The notes: a model not told the origin generated them from the letters alone. A stretch of 63,787 bases of DNA from Paracoccaceae bacterium (GCA_014359745.1 JACIYW010000002.1:1-63787); one strand, 5' to 3'; counted from the stretch's first letter, positions 50,805 to 59,614 are shown. Numbers and translations are program-made.

Positions 50805-52005
50805 CGGCACCACCGCCCATGCCTTTGAACGGGTGCTGGGCTATCTGATCGGGGCGGCAGGGCTGGAAATACGCCAGACCGCGCAGCTTGAGGCGGCGGA
50901 ACCCGCCCCCCTGCCCGCGCCCCACACCCGCGCCAGCCTGGTCAGCGCGTTCTACCTGCCGCAGTTCCACCGCACCCCGGAAAATGATCGCTGGTGGGGC
51001 CGGGGCTATACCGAATGGACGGCCTGCGCCCGCGCGCGCCCCGTTCATGACGGCCAGGATCAGCCGGTGCTGCCCGGCGATCTGGGCTTTTACGATCTCT
51101 GCCAGACCGGGGTGATGGGCGAACAGGCGGCCCTGGCGCGGGATGCGGGGATCGATGCCTTTTGTGTCTATCATTACTGGTTCGACGGGCGGCGTATCCT
51201 GGAAACCCCGATGCAGAACCTGCTGGCCCGCCCCGAGATCGACTTTCCCTTTTACCTGTGCTGGGCCAATGAAAGCTGGCGGCGCAACTGGGACGGGCTG
51301 TCGGGCGAGGTGCTGCTGGATCAGGGTTACGCCCCCGGTTTCGAGGCGGCGCTGGCCGCCGATATCGCCCCCTATATGCGCGATCCGCGCTATCTGCGCC
51401 CCGACGGGGTGCGCCCGCGCCTGGTCATCTACCGCCCCGAAGACCTGCCAGAACCCGCCGCCAATATCGCCCGGCTGCGCGCGGCGTTTGAAGATCTGGG
51501 ATTGGGCGCGGTGGAACTGGGGGCGGTGCGCTTTCATGTGGATGGCGCGCATCCGGTCGCGGCGGATCTTTTCGATTTCTGGGTCGAGATGCCGCCGCAC
51601 GGGCTGGTGGACGAAGAGGGCTGGCTTTACGGCGGCCCGCGCGGCAACCGGCTGGGCTTTGATCCGGCGCCGGGATTTCAGGGGCTGATCTATGATTACG
51701 GCCGGGTGATCGACAACAGCCTGTCGCCCGAATACACCGCCCGCCTGCCCGCCAATACCATCGCCGGCGTCATGCCATCCTGGGACAATACCGCCCGGCG
51801 GGGCCTGCGCGCGCATCTGGCTTTCGGTGCGCATCCCGCCGCCTTCCGGCGCTGGCTTTACGGGCTGTCAGAACACCGGCTTGCCACGTCCTACCGGGGC
51901 GAGGTGATGATCAACGCCTGGAACGAATGGGCCGAAAAGGCCATGCTGGAACCCGGCGGGGCCTTTGGCCGCGCCAATCTGGATATGCTGAAGGAGTGGC
52001 GATGA
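50068..52005 (+). CDS. RgpF/WbsX-domain glycosyltransferase, main C-terminal part
   Basis: The trusted part of this frame begins near 50300; upstream residues are out-of-frame translation of the preceding segment. It contains the rest of an RgpF (rhamnan synthesis F-like) domain, IFPFVHLVNAGLLDPYRAI, CKIHTKRSPH and DLTDFEVEAGQLDGTTAHA, then a WbsX-type domain with FYLPQFHRTPENDRWWGRGY, GDLGFYDL, YHYWFDGRRILE and LCWANESWRRNW. Such proteins extend rhamnose-containing or other surface glycans. The stop overlaps the methyltransferase ATG. The presence of rmlA 8 kb away fits rhamnose use. See the frameshift note in the preceding entry. Confidence 0.8.
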   Translation: MILMRAPPRVTWRWWCIFTIPTSGRKSWPHCGPQIWMPICSSPLPTGPMPISAAIRAPPPAPQTRSQNRSQAGRRPIDEHTPTATLAARIRADWPGAQVITMPNHGRDIFPFVHLVNAGLLDPYRAICKIHTKRSPHRQDGEAWRRHLIAGILPGAETAPLLGRFLADGAAGLWVADGQHYTDMRWWGSNRDGVARLLRRIGIRPDPDALSFPAGSIYWVKPMLITLIRGLRLDLTDFEVEAGQLDGTTAHAFERVLGYLIGAAGLEIRQTAQLEAAEPAPLPAPHTRASLVSAFYLPQFHRTPENDRWWGRGYTEWTACARARPVHDGQDQPVLPGDLGFYDLCQTGVMGEQAALARDAGIDAFCVYHYWFDGRRILETPMQNLLARPEIDFPFYLCWANESWRRNWDGLSGEVLLDQGYAPGFEAALAADIAPYMRDPRYLRPDGVRPRLVIYRPEDLPEPAANIARLRAAFEDLGLGAVELGAVRFHVDGAHPVAADLFDFWVEMPPHGLVDEEGWLYGGPRGNRLGFDPAPGFQGLIYDYGRVIDNSLSPEYTARLPANTIAGVMPSWDNTARRGLRAHLAFGAHPAAFRRWLYGLSEHRLATSYRGEVMINAWNEWAEKAMLEPGGAFGRANLDMLKEWR

Positions 52006-52718
52006 CCACCGTGATCCCCGGCCATTGCCCGGTGTGTGAAACCCGGACCGAATTTCGCAGCACCGATGGCTGGTTCCGCGATCACCTGCGCTGCGCGGCC
52101 TGCGATTCGATCCCGCGCGAACGCGCCTTTGCCTGGGCGCTGGACCGCTTTCGCCCCAACTGGCGCGAGCTGGCGATCCACGAAAGTTCCCCCGCCCCCG
52201 CGCGCCGCGTCTCGGCCCGGCTGCGCGAGGGCTGCAAGCACTATATCGCCAGCCAGTATTTCCCCGGTGTCGCCTCGGGCAAGATCCATCAGGGCATGCG
52301 CTGCGAAAACCTCGAATCGCTCAGTTTCAAGGATGCCAGCCTTGACCTGCACCTGCATCTTGACGTGATGGAACATGTGAACCGGCCCGATCTGTGTTTC
52401 CGGGAAATGGCCCGCACCCTGCGCGCGGGCGGGGCGGCGATCTTTACCACGCCGCTTTACGCCGAACGCGCGGCCAGTGCGCGCCGCGCGATCCGTTTTG
52501 CCGATGGCGACGAACATCTGGCGCCCCCCGAATATCACGGCAATCCGGTGGATGATCAGGGCGCGCTGGTCACCTTTCACTATGGCCAGGATTTCTCCGA
52601 TCTGATCCGCGCCTGGGCGCCGGATCTGTCGCTGTTGCGGCTGGATCTGAACGATGCGCGCATCGGCGTGATCGGGGAATTCCGCGATGTGTTCATCGCC
52701 GTAAAAGGCATGATCTGA
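52002..52718 (+). CDS. SAM-dependent methyltransferase with N-terminal zinc-ribbon-like motif
   Basis: A 238-residue class I methyltransferase. The N-terminus has CPVC (14 residues in from the start) and a later CAAC, spaced like a zinc ribbon. The methyltransferase core follows with LAIHESSPAPARR in the SAM-binding position, SLDLHLHLDVMEHVNRPDL and LRAGGAAIFTTPL, typical of the Methyltransf_11 type. ATG 52002 overlaps the previous stop and sits behind AAGGAG. It probably methylates the glycan or a precursor; a sugar substrate is inferred from the neighbours only. Confidence 0.75.
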   Translation: MTTVIPGHCPVCETRTEFRSTDGWFRDHLRCAACDSIPRERAFAWALDRFRPNWRELAIHESSPAPARRVSARLREGCKHYIASQYFPGVASGKIHQGMRCENLESLSFKDASLDLHLHLDVMEHVNRPDLCFREMARTLRAGGAAIFTTPLYAERAASARRAIRFADGDEHLAPPEYHGNPVDDQGALVTFHYGQDFSDLIRAWAPDLSLLRLDLNDARIGVIGEFRDVFIAVKGMI

Positions 52719-52721
52719 TCC

Positions 52722-53906
52722 ATGGCCCCGCAGACCCCTTCCCGCGCCCTCCTGCATATCGGCACCCACAAGACCGGCACGACGCTGATCCAGAACACGC
52801 TCGCCGCCAACCGCAAACTGCTGGCGCGCCATGGCGTGATCTATCCCGAGATCGGCCGCGCCAGCGGCCATCACAGCCTGCTGACCCGCTGGCTGACCCT
52901 TGATCCCTATTACCACACCCCGGTTGCGCCACGGGAGCTGTGGCAGGGGCTGGCGCGCTTTGCCAGGCCCGGCCAGACGCTGGTGCTGAGCAGCGAGGAA
53001 TTCAGCCGCGGCTTCAGCCGCCGGGTGGATTTTGCCGAGGTGCGCGATTTCCTGGCGCCCTTCGACCAGATCGAGGTGGTGTGTTTCCTGCGCGACCAGA
53101 TGTCGTTCCTGCAATCGATCTATCTGGAAATCGGCAAGAAAAAGGCCGGGCCGGGCTTTCCGGCGCTGATCGACGGGGCGATCAAAAACGGCTATGCGGC
53201 GGGGCTGCATATCGATTACGGCGCGCTTTATGACCAGTTGCTGGAGGTGTTCAGCCCCGATCAGATCCGCTTTGTCGATTATGCGCAGGCGCGCCGGGCG
53301 CCGGGGGGAATTCTGGGGGTGATGCTGGGGCTTTGCGGCACCGATCTGGCGGCAGAGGCGCTGAAACCGGCCAGCGGGCCGGAAACGGCGGTGGCCAATA
53401 TCTCGCCCGATCCGCTGGCCACCTGGGCGGCGGGCCTTGTCGCATCGCCCGAAGCGCCCGCGCCCGCGCTGATCGCGCGCGCGCGCAGCGTCCTTGATCA
53501 GCTGTTCGGGGCGGGGCGGCCCAGCCTGATCTATACCCGCGCCGAGTACCGCGGCCTTGCCGCCCATATCGCCCCGCGCAACGCCGCCTTTGCCGCGCGC
53601 CTGGCCGACAGGCAGCCCGGCTTCACCCTGTCGCCCCCCCGCCCCGATCCCGCCAGCCTGCCGGGGCCCGTGAAACCCGCCACCGGGCCCGCGCAGGGCC
53701 CGACGCAGGGCCGGTTCAGGGACCGGACCCGGGCGATCCGATCTGGCGCGAGGATATCGGCCAGACATTCTGGGTGCGCTTTGCGCGGGATCTTTATCAC
53801 CCGAACGGTTGAACACGGCACAAGTATCAGGCAGCAAGAGAAAATCCGCCGACCAACGGCCCAGGCCGCCCGCTTTGGGGTTTCGCCCCCCGGCACCGTG
53901 CACTAA
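52722..53906 (+). CDS. Sulfotransferase-family protein, 3' end probably frameshifted
   Basis: The N-terminus HIGTHKTGTTLIQNTLAANR is the PAPS 5'-phosphosulfate-binding loop, and SSEEFSRGF and VCFLRDQMSFLQSIYLE are in the position of the 3'-phosphate-binding strand. It would transfer sulfate to the surface polysaccharide. The trusted frame ends near residue 315. After about 53690 another frame (codons ending at 53812) reads DPIWREDIGQTFWVRF and ends ARDLYHPNG-stop, which looks like the natural C-terminus, while the long frame continues as basic noise to 53906. The shift lies in a GGGCCC-rich repeat at 53655-53735. The gene starts 3 bases after the methyltransferase stop. Confidence 0.78.
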   Translation: MAPQTPSRALLHIGTHKTGTTLIQNTLAANRKLLARHGVIYPEIGRASGHHSLLTRWLTLDPYYHTPVAPRELWQGLARFARPGQTLVLSSEEFSRGFSRRVDFAEVRDFLAPFDQIEVVCFLRDQMSFLQSIYLEIGKKKAGPGFPALIDGAIKNGYAAGLHIDYGALYDQLLEVFSPDQIRFVDYAQARRAPGGILGVMLGLCGTDLAAEALKPASGPETAVANISPDPLATWAAGLVASPEAPAPALIARARSVLDQLFGAGRPSLIYTRAEYRGLAAHIAPRNAAFAARLADRQPGFTLSPPRPDPASLPGPVKPATGPAQGPTQGRFRDRTRAIRSGARISARHSGCALRGIFITRTVEHGTSIRQQEKIRRPTAQAARFGVSPPGTVH

Positions 53907-53939
53907 AGTGTGGAAAAAACCGTGTTTTCAAGGTATGGA

Positions 53940-55046
53940 ATGATTTCAGGATCAGAGGCCGCGTGGAAGGCCACGCAACGCCCCGACGTCATTGACCATA
54001 ATGATCCGGCCCCTGCCCGGCCCGCTGCCAGCGCCGTGCCCGTTGCCAATCCCGAACCCGGTTCTGACCCCAATTCTGGCCCCAATCATGGTCTTGTCGC
54101 CGTGCCGGGGCCGGGCACGGCCCTGCCGCCGGTGACGGTGCTGCTGGGGCAGTTGAACGGCGCGCGGTTTCTTGAGGCGCAGCTTTCCAGCATCGCCGCC
54201 CAGACCGGCTGTCATCCCGATCTGATCGTGTCCGATGACGGATCGTCGGATCACGGGCCGATGCTGGTCAAGGCGTTTTCCACCCGCCACCCCGACATCG
54301 GGGTCACCCGGATCGACGGGCCGCAGCGTGGCTTTGCCCAGAATTTCCTGTATCTTTTGCGCAGCGTCGGCCCCGATGCGCCCTATGTGGCGCTGTGCGA
54401 TCAGGATGATTACTGGCTGCCCGGCCGCCTGGCACGGGCGCTGCGCATGCTGGAAGCGGTGCCGCCGGGCATGCCCGCGCTTTATGGCAGCCGCACGCTG
54501 GTGTGCAATGCCGATCTGACGCCGCGCAAACCCTCGCCCCTGCACGCCCGCCCGCCGTCTTTTTGCAATGCGCTGGTGCAATCCATCGCGGGCGGCAACA
54601 CCATGGTGCTCAACCGGGCCGCGCTGGATCTGGCGCAGGCCGCCAGCCTCGAGGCGAAAAAGGTCGTCTCGCATGACTGGTGGCTTTACCAGATCATCAC
54701 CGGCGCGGGCGGGCGGGTGATCTATGATCCCGAACCCGGCGTGCTTTATCGCCAGCATGCGCATAACATGATCGGCGCCAACAATTCGATCCGGGGCGGG
54801 CTGATCCGGTTGGGGGCGGTGCTGGCGGGGCGGTTCGCGCGCTGGAACACGCTGAACATCGAAACGCTGACCGCGTCAAGCCATCGCTTCACCCCCGAAA
54901 ACCGCGCTATCCTGCAAGACTTTGTCCGGATGCGCACCGCCCCCCTGCCCCGGCGGCTTTGGCTGATGCGGCGGTTGCGATTGCACCGCCAGACCCGCAA
55001 GGGCGATCTGGCGCTGTGGCTGGCCGCCATGCTGCGCCGGATCTGA
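53940..55046 (+). CDS. Family 2 glycosyltransferase (GT-A)
   Basis: A 368-residue GT2 protein from ATG 53940, which follows AAGGTATGG; a GTG at 53910 is an alternative. A Pro/Asn/Gly-rich N-terminal extension (DNA 54005-54100, repeated PxPxSDPNSGPN) precedes the nucleotide-sugar domain: LLGQLNGARFLEAQLSSI, IVSDDGSSD and VALCDQDDYWLPGRL (the DxD-type metal site), then SHDWWLYQI. It resembles rhamnosyltransferases of the RgpB/WsaE kind in overall layout, but the donor sugar cannot be assigned. It ends the plus-strand polysaccharide gene set. Confidence 0.82.
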   Translation: MISGSEAAWKATQRPDVIDHNDPAPARPAASAVPVANPEPGSDPNSGPNHGLVAVPGPGTALPPVTVLLGQLNGARFLEAQLSSIAAQTGCHPDLIVSDDGSSDHGPMLVKAFSTRHPDIGVTRIDGPQRGFAQNFLYLLRSVGPDAPYVALCDQDDYWLPGRLARALRMLEAVPPGMPALYGSRTLVCNADLTPRKPSPLHARPPSFCNALVQSIAGGNTMVLNRAALDLAQAASLEAKKVVSHDWWLYQIITGAGGRVIYDPEPGVLYRQHAHNMIGANNSIRGGLIRLGAVLAGRFARWNTLNIETLTASSHRFTPENRAILQDFVRMRTAPLPRRLWLMRRLRLHRQTRKGDLALWLAAMLRRI

Positions 55047-55080
55047 TAACGGGGCGCGTGCAAGCCGGGCGTGGGATTTT

Positions 55081-55116
55081 GAGTATTTGGGCCAAGATGA
55101 AATTAAAGAGCGTTTT
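55081..55116 (+). repeat. Recurrent GAGTATTT-N2-GCCAAGATGAAA motif, copy A
   Basis: GAGTATTT GG GCCAAGATGAAA at 55081-55102, followed by a purine stretch and AGCGTTTTCT. It lies 35 bases after the GT2 stop, between convergent genes. Two close relatives occur at 60596 and 60863, and a weaker one at 15042 on the minus strand. The rest of the 112-base gap shows no gene. Confidence 0.7.
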
Positions 55117-55158
55117 CTGCTGCACTCAGGGTGCGGACCCTGTCGGGTGCCGCGCGCT

Positions 55159-56160
55159 TCAGGGCGCCACCTTTGACGTGACCCAGCCCAGATAGGCCCG
55201 CACCGGGCTGCGCAGCCGCGGCCTGCCCGAGGCGCGCCAGAAGCCGCGCCATTCGGCCTCGAGCGCGTGCACATCCCAGCCGGGCGCCAGCGCGCGGGCC
55301 TGGTCCAGCACCTCGGCCCCGAAGGGGGGCAGGTCGGGGCCCGCCACCTGGCGGGGCGTGACGCGCAGGATATCGCCCGGCTCTTCGGTCAGGTGGTAGT
55401 CGGGCAGGGGATCGGCCGCGATCATCTCGCGCAGCATGGCGCGAAACACCCGCCGGGGCGAGGCAGAGCCGGATTTGCGGTGCAGCACCTCGACCGAGAT
55501 GCGCCAGTCGGGCTGGCGGCCGCAATGTTTGCGCGCCAACTCGTAGATGCGGCGTTCCAACGGTTTGCGCAGGCGGAAATAATCGCGGCTGAGCGTCAGC
55601 ACCGATTTCGACAGCACCGCGCGGTAAAGCCAGTCCGAAAGCTTGACGCGCACCGACACCATGCGCCCGCCCTTGGCACGGCGCAGGATCTCCCAGCTTT
55701 CAATGAGGCCGAAGCCGCGCGTCACCTCGACGCCGCCGGTGGCCAGATTGGTGGTGATGCGGGTGCCCGCCAGCCGCTCGAACGCCTCGCGCAGGCGTTT
55801 GTAGGCATCGCCCGATGTCTCGCGGTTGGTGGCCAGCAGCAGATCATGCGCACACAGCATCACCACCTGCCCCACCCTGCGCCCGGCATTGAGCCCCGCC
55901 ATCAGCTGGCTGATGCAATAGATCAGGATATCCTTGTCATGGATGGTGGCCAGCCCCTTGACCGAAGGCGTCACCTCTATTTCGGTGCCGTTATGGGCAT
56001 AGCGCAGGATGCGCCGGTCGGGCCGGGTGGCCAGCGAGAACATCGGGTGTTCCATGCTGCCCAGATCGGTCTTGGGCAGGGCATCGAAAATATCGCAGAG
56101 AAAAAAATCGCCCTGGCCCAAAAGATCGCCCGGCCCGCCCAAACCCACCGCCGCGCTCAT
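55159..56160 (-). CDS. repA: Plasmid replication initiator RepA (RPA family)
   Basis: A 333-residue protein. The start MSAAVGLGGPGDLLG (56160) is preferred to a longer open frame that would run back through the iterons. The RPA core is clear: SMEHPMFSLATRPDRRIL, VTPSVKGLATIHDKDILIYC, HDLLLATNRETSGDAYKRL, TLSRDYFRLRKPLERRIYEL and LHRKSGSASPRRVFRAML. This is one of the replicase types that define low-copy Rhodobacterales plasmids and chromids. It binds iterons to open the origin. It is divergent from parA across the origin, a common layout. The C-terminus (about 290-333) is basic. Confidence 0.93.
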   Translation of the reverse strand: MSAAVGLGGPGDLLGQGDFFLCDIFDALPKTDLGSMEHPMFSLATRPDRRILRYAHNGTEIEVTPSVKGLATIHDKDILIYCISQLMAGLNAGRRVGQVVMLCAHDLLLATNRETSGDAYKRLREAFERLAGTRITTNLATGGVEVTRGFGLIESWEILRRAKGGRMVSVRVKLSDWLYRAVLSKSVLTLSRDYFRLRKPLERRIYELARKHCGRQPDWRISVEVLHRKSGSASPRRVFRAMLREMIAADPLPDYHLTEEPGDILRVTPRQVAGPDLPPFGAEVLDQARALAPGWDVHALEAEWRGFWRASGRPRLRSPVRAYLGWVTSKVAP

Positions 56161-56280
56161 TGCCGGTCTTCCTTCATCGCCTGCCCGCCCTGCCCGGTTT
56201 CCGGGTCTGGTGTTTGCTGCCCCAAGGGTTCCGGCGCCCCGCAAGCGGTGCCGAGAGATTCGGGGTTTCAGTGACACCCA

Positions 56281-56500
56281 CCCTAAAGTTATCCACAGGG
56301 GACGTCCAGCCTTCGCCCCCGCGCGTATCGGGGGATCGGAGTCAGTTGATCGGGGGATCGGAGTCGCCCTTTCGGGGGTTCGGAGTCGGGCAAGGCGAAA
56401 ATATCGCCGAAATTCCCAACGATCAAAAGGCTTTGGCAAGACAGGCCGGATGGCGTAACTGATAATTAACAGGATATAACTGGCAGGATATTTTGCACGC
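56281..56500. other. oriV: Replication origin: DnaA box, iterons, AT-rich segment
   Basis: The repA-parA gap of 526 bases holds a perfect DnaA box TTATCCACA (56289-56297), three 16-bp iterons and an AT-rich stretch (about 56450-56495) rich in GATAATTAAC and GGATATAAC. This is the usual kit for an iteron-controlled origin with DnaA assistance. Nothing in it looks coding. Confidence 0.8.
56328..56387 (+). repeat. Three 16-bp iterons at exact 22-bp spacing
   Basis: TCGGGGGATCGGAGTC occurs at 56328-56343 and 56350-56365, and with one change (A to T in GGATC) at 56372-56387. Starts are exactly 22 bp apart, two helical turns, so RepA would bind one face of the DNA. They lie just downstream of the DnaA box. 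Confidence 0.9.
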
Positions 56501-56560
56501 CGCTGTTGCGCCCGGCCGGAACCGCGAAAAATGCCCTGAAAACCCCTGAAATCCGGGCGA

Positions 56561-56621
56561 ATGTGCGCGATTTGCTTTGATGTGCGTCGATTTGTGGTAT
56601 AAGCGGAAGAAAAGCGCACAT
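56561..56621 (+). promoter_or_regulatory. parAB promoter with repeat operator
   Basis: A TATAAG -10 (56598-56603) has TTGATG (56577-56582) or TTGCTT (56572-56577) as a candidate -35. Overlapping it are two direct repeats, ATGTGCGCGATTTG (56561-56574) and ATGTGCGTCGATTTG (56580-56594), and downstream the inverted half GCGCACAT (56614-56621). ParA proteins with an N-terminal DNA-binding domain repress their own operon at such sites; that is inferred here. Confidence 0.55.
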
Positions 56622-56686
56622 CATGATCGGGCCAGAACGATCGGCCGAACATATCCCGGTGGGCGCACGGCCATGAGGGGCGGCAG

Positions 56687-58090
56687 ATGACCAGGGAAAA
56701 CCCCGCGCGCGACACTGCGTCCGATCAACCGCCCTATTTCAACATCTCGCCCGATGCGGCGCTGCGCGAGCTTGGCGCCCCGGTCAGCACCCGCGACTTT
56801 GCCGCGATTGCCGCGGCCTGCGCGCGGGGCCGCAACGATCTGGCCGCGCAGGGGCTGGATGAAAGCGGGTCGCGGCAGTTGCGGCTGTTTTCGACCTGGG
56901 AAATTACCCGCTATCTGATCCCGATCGCCACCCAGCATTTCCGCCGGGTGCTCAAGGCGCATCCCGATCTGCCGCAGGGGCGCAGCGATACCGCGGGCGG
57001 CGCCAAATGGTTCACGCTTGACGAGGTGCTGCGCCTGCGCGCCCATTTCGCCGCCGAAGGCAGCCGCGCCAAGGAATACCTGCCCTGGCGGCCCAAAGGC
57101 CAGCCCGCCAAGATCGTGGCGGTGGCCAATTTCAAGGGCGGTGTCGGCAAGACCTCTACCTGTGCGCATCTGGCGATGTCGGCGGCACTTGATGGCTACA
57201 AGGTGCTGGTGATCGATCTGGACAGCCAGGGCTCGATGACCTCGATCTTTGGCGGCAAGGTGGCCGATGAATGGCAGACGGTCTTTCCGCTGCTCGCCCG
57301 CCATTATGCCCGCGCCCTGCAAGAGGCCAACCGGGCGCGGGCGGATCGGGGCGAGGCCCCTGCCCCCATGGACGAGACGCTGATGGAGGCGCTGAAGATC
57401 ACAGCACCCGGCCTGGTGCAGCGCACCCATTGGCCCAATATCGACCTGATCGGCGCCCAGCTCAATCTTTACTGGGCCGAATTCCAGATCCCGGTCTGGC
57501 GGATGGGGTTGCGCGGCTGGAAGCTCTGGGATGCGCTGACCGACAGCCTGGCCGAGGACGGGATGCTGGATGCCTATGATCTGGTGTTCCTCGATACGCC
57601 GCCGGCCCTTGGCTATCTGACCATCAACGGGCTGGCGGCCTCGGATATCCTGCTGGTGCCGACCGGCGCGTCCTTCCTGGAATTCGATTCGACGGGGCGG
57701 TTTTTCGACATGCTGCACACCACCTTCCAGTCGATCGAAGAGGGTGAGAACATGGCCGCCCGCGCCCTGGGCCGGACCGAGCTGGCCTTTGAATGGGATG
57801 CGGTGCGCGCCATCATCACCCGCTATGACGGCAATCAGCAGGCGGAAATGGCGGGGCTGATGCAGGGCTGGCTGGGGCGCACCCTGTCGCCTTACCGGCA
57901 GGATTTCACCGCGCTGATCGGGCAGGCGGGCGAACAGGTGTCGGGCATCTACGAGGCTGATTACCGCGATTTCAACCGCGAAACCTATATGCGCGGCCGC
58001 GAAACCTTTGATGAAACCTATGCCGCGTTCAAGCGGCTGCTTTACGGTGTCTGGCGGCAGGACGAGCTGCGCGCGGGGGCGGGCAAATGA
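56687..58090 (+). CDS. parA: Plasmid partition ATPase ParA
   Basis: A 467-residue type Ia ParA. The N-terminal ~135 residues form a helix-turn-helix-type DNA-binding domain, followed by the deviant Walker A FKGGVGKTST (about 149-158), LVIDLDSQGSMTS and DLVFLDTPPALGYLTI. The long N-terminal domain marks it as an autoregulating plasmid ParA rather than a chromosomal one. The ATG follows GGGGCGGCAG at an acceptable distance. ParA moves ParB-parS complexes across the nucleoid. The parS-like repeats begin directly after its stop codon. Confidence 0.94.
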   Translation: MTRENPARDTASDQPPYFNISPDAALRELGAPVSTRDFAAIAAACARGRNDLAAQGLDESGSRQLRLFSTWEITRYLIPIATQHFRRVLKAHPDLPQGRSDTAGGAKWFTLDEVLRLRAHFAAEGSRAKEYLPWRPKGQPAKIVAVANFKGGVGKTSTCAHLAMSAALDGYKVLVIDLDSQGSMTSIFGGKVADEWQTVFPLLARHYARALQEANRARADRGEAPAPMDETLMEALKITAPGLVQRTHWPNIDLIGAQLNLYWAEFQIPVWRMGLRGWKLWDALTDSLAEDGMLDAYDLVFLDTPPALGYLTINGLAASDILLVPTGASFLEFDSTGRFFDMLHTTFQSIEEGENMAARALGRTELAFEWDAVRAIITRYDGNQQAEMAGLMQGWLGRTLSPYRQDFTALIGQAGEQVSGIYEADYRDFNRETYMRGRETFDETYAAFKRLLYGVWRQDELRAGAGK

Positions 58091-58276
58091 TTTCCAGCAA
58101 AATTTCCGGAAAATCGTTTTATATCAATGTGGTAAACGCCATGTGTTTCGCGCGCGAAACATCCTGGCCCGGTGTTTCGCACCCCGGCCAGGCGGCGGGG
58201 CTTTCCAGCAAAATTTCCGGAATGTCGTTTGATATCAATGCCATGAGTGATGCGTGTTTCGCGCGCGAAACATCCG
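58091..58276 (+). repeat. parS: Two 75-bp direct repeats, each with an 18-bp parS-like palindrome
   Basis: Repeat 1 (58091-58165) and repeat 2 (58202-58276) are 111 bp apart. Both begin TTTCCAGCAAAATTTCCGGA and end with the perfect palindrome TGTTTCGCGCGCGAAACA (58144-58161 and 58255-58272). The palindrome shares the TGTTTC/GAAACA arms of chromosomal parS but has a GCGCGC centre. A half-site GTGTTTCGCACC lies between them. The rest of the gap up to parB (58277-58400) shows nothing distinctive. No small gene is supported here. Confidence 0.85.
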
Positions 58277-58400
58277 CGTCGTGCTTCATGACCGGCGGCA
58301 AGGATCGGCGCAACGCACGCCGGCCTAACCGGATCACAAGGCAATGCCTGCAGGCTGGGGCCATTCCCGCCGCCCGCAGGCCCGCAGGGCAGGGGGGAAC

Positions 58401-59561
58401 ATGGCAAAACGCAGGCGTCTGACAGCCCCAACCGGGGCGGGGGCCACCCACAGCGGGCCGGAGCATGATGTCATGGGATATTTCCCTTCGGCCCAGCGGC
58501 CGCTTGCCGGCCCGGCCCTGCACGGCGGTTCGGCCCCGATTGCACAAGTCACCGGCGCCTCGGCGGCAGCGGCGGCCTTTGAAGAGGTCAGCGCGGCGCT
58601 GACCTCGGCGCGCGCCGAAGGGCGGCTGATCCAGCGCCTGCCGCTTGATGCGATCGATGCGGCTTACCTTGTGCGCGACCGGCTGGCAGAGGGGGCGGGC
58701 GAGGATCTGCAAAGCCTGATCGACAGCCTGCGCGCCCGTGGCCAGCAAACCCCGATCGAGGTGGTGGCGCTGGAAGATGGCCGCTATGGGCTGATTTCCG
58801 GCTGGCGGCGGTTGACGGCGCTGCAACGGTTGCACCGCGAAACCGGCGAGGATCGCTTTGCCCAGGTGCTGGCGCTGCTGCGCAGGCCTGCCGCCGCCTC
58901 GGATGCCTATCTGGCGATGGTCGAGGAAAACGAGATCCGCAGCGGCCTGTCCTATTACGAACGTGCCCGCATCGTGGCGCGCGCCGCCGATCTGGGGGTG
59001 TTCGCGGATGAGGCGGCGGCACTGCGGGCGCTGTTCGCGGCGGCCAGCCGGGCCAAGCGATCCAAGATCGGGTCGTTCCTGGGGCTTTACCATGCGCTGG
59101 ATGCGCGGCTGCGCTTTCCGGGCGCGATTTCCGAACGGCTGGGGCTGGCGCTGGCGCGCGCCATTGCCGCGGATGCGGGGTTCGGGGCGCGGCTGGCCGA
59201 CCGGCTGCGCAAGGCCGGGGTGGAAACCCCCGAGGCCGAACAGGATCTGCTGCAACGCGCGCTGACCGAAGGGGTGGGGCAGGCGGATGACGCAGCGGGT
59301 TTCGCTGCGAATGAGGCTGCGAATGAGGCTGCGAATGACGATGCGGGCGCGGTGCCCCCCGATGCGCCCCAAGATGCCCCGCCAGCATCCCCCGCAGGGG
59401 GCGCCACGCTTGATCGCCCCTCCGGGGCGGAGGAAATCGCCTATGGCATCTGGATGGAACAGGGCGGCGGCGCGCTGCGCCCGCGCCTGACCCTGTCGGG
59501 GCCGCGTGTCGATGCGGATCTGCGCGCGCGTCTGGTTGCCTGGCTGCGCCAACAGGGGTAA
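58401..59561 (+). CDS. parB: Plasmid partition protein ParB
   Basis: A 386-residue ParB/RepB-type protein. The start [12 protein letters not shown] (58401) follows AGGGGGGAAC. The ParB N-terminal domain (about 85-190) includes [45 protein letters not shown] and [15 protein letters not shown], then the HTH centre-binding domain with [15 protein letters not shown] linker with [11 protein letters not shown] repeats (DNA 59304-59343) precedes a C-terminal dimer domain. It binds the parS-like palindromes upstream, presumably; the HTH has not been compared in detail. Confidence 0.92.
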   Translation: MAKRRRLTAPTGAGATHSGPEHDVMGYFPSAQRPLAGPALHGGSAPIAQVTGASAAAAAFEEVSAALTSARAEGRLIQRLPLDAIDAAYLVRDRLAEGAGEDLQSLIDSLRARGQQTPIEVVALEDGRYGLISGWRRLTALQRLHRETGEDRFAQVLALLRRPAAASDAYLAMVEENEIRSGLSYYERARIVARAADLGVFADEAAALRALFAAASRAKRSKIGSFLGLYHALDARLRFPGAISERLGLALARAIAADAGFGARLADRLRKAGVETPEAEQDLLQRALTEGVGQADDAAGFAANEAANEAANDDAGAVPPDAPQDAPPASPAGGATLDRPSGAEEIAYGIWMEQGGGALRPRLTLSGPRVDADLRARLVAWLRQQG

Positions 59562-59614
59562 CCGGGTGTCCTACAGGACCAGATGACCGGAATTGTTCGA
59601 AAGGGATTGCCGTA

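Noticed and set aside
45344-55046. Transposase or integrase remnants in the polysaccharide region
   Set aside because: I looked for insertion-sequence ends and DDE or tyrosine recombinase motifs and saw none, despite the frameshifts and gene rearrangement.
55047-55158. Intrinsic terminator between the convergent GT2 and repA genes
   Set aside because: No stem with a U-tract could be found; only the recurrent GAGTATTT motif is there.
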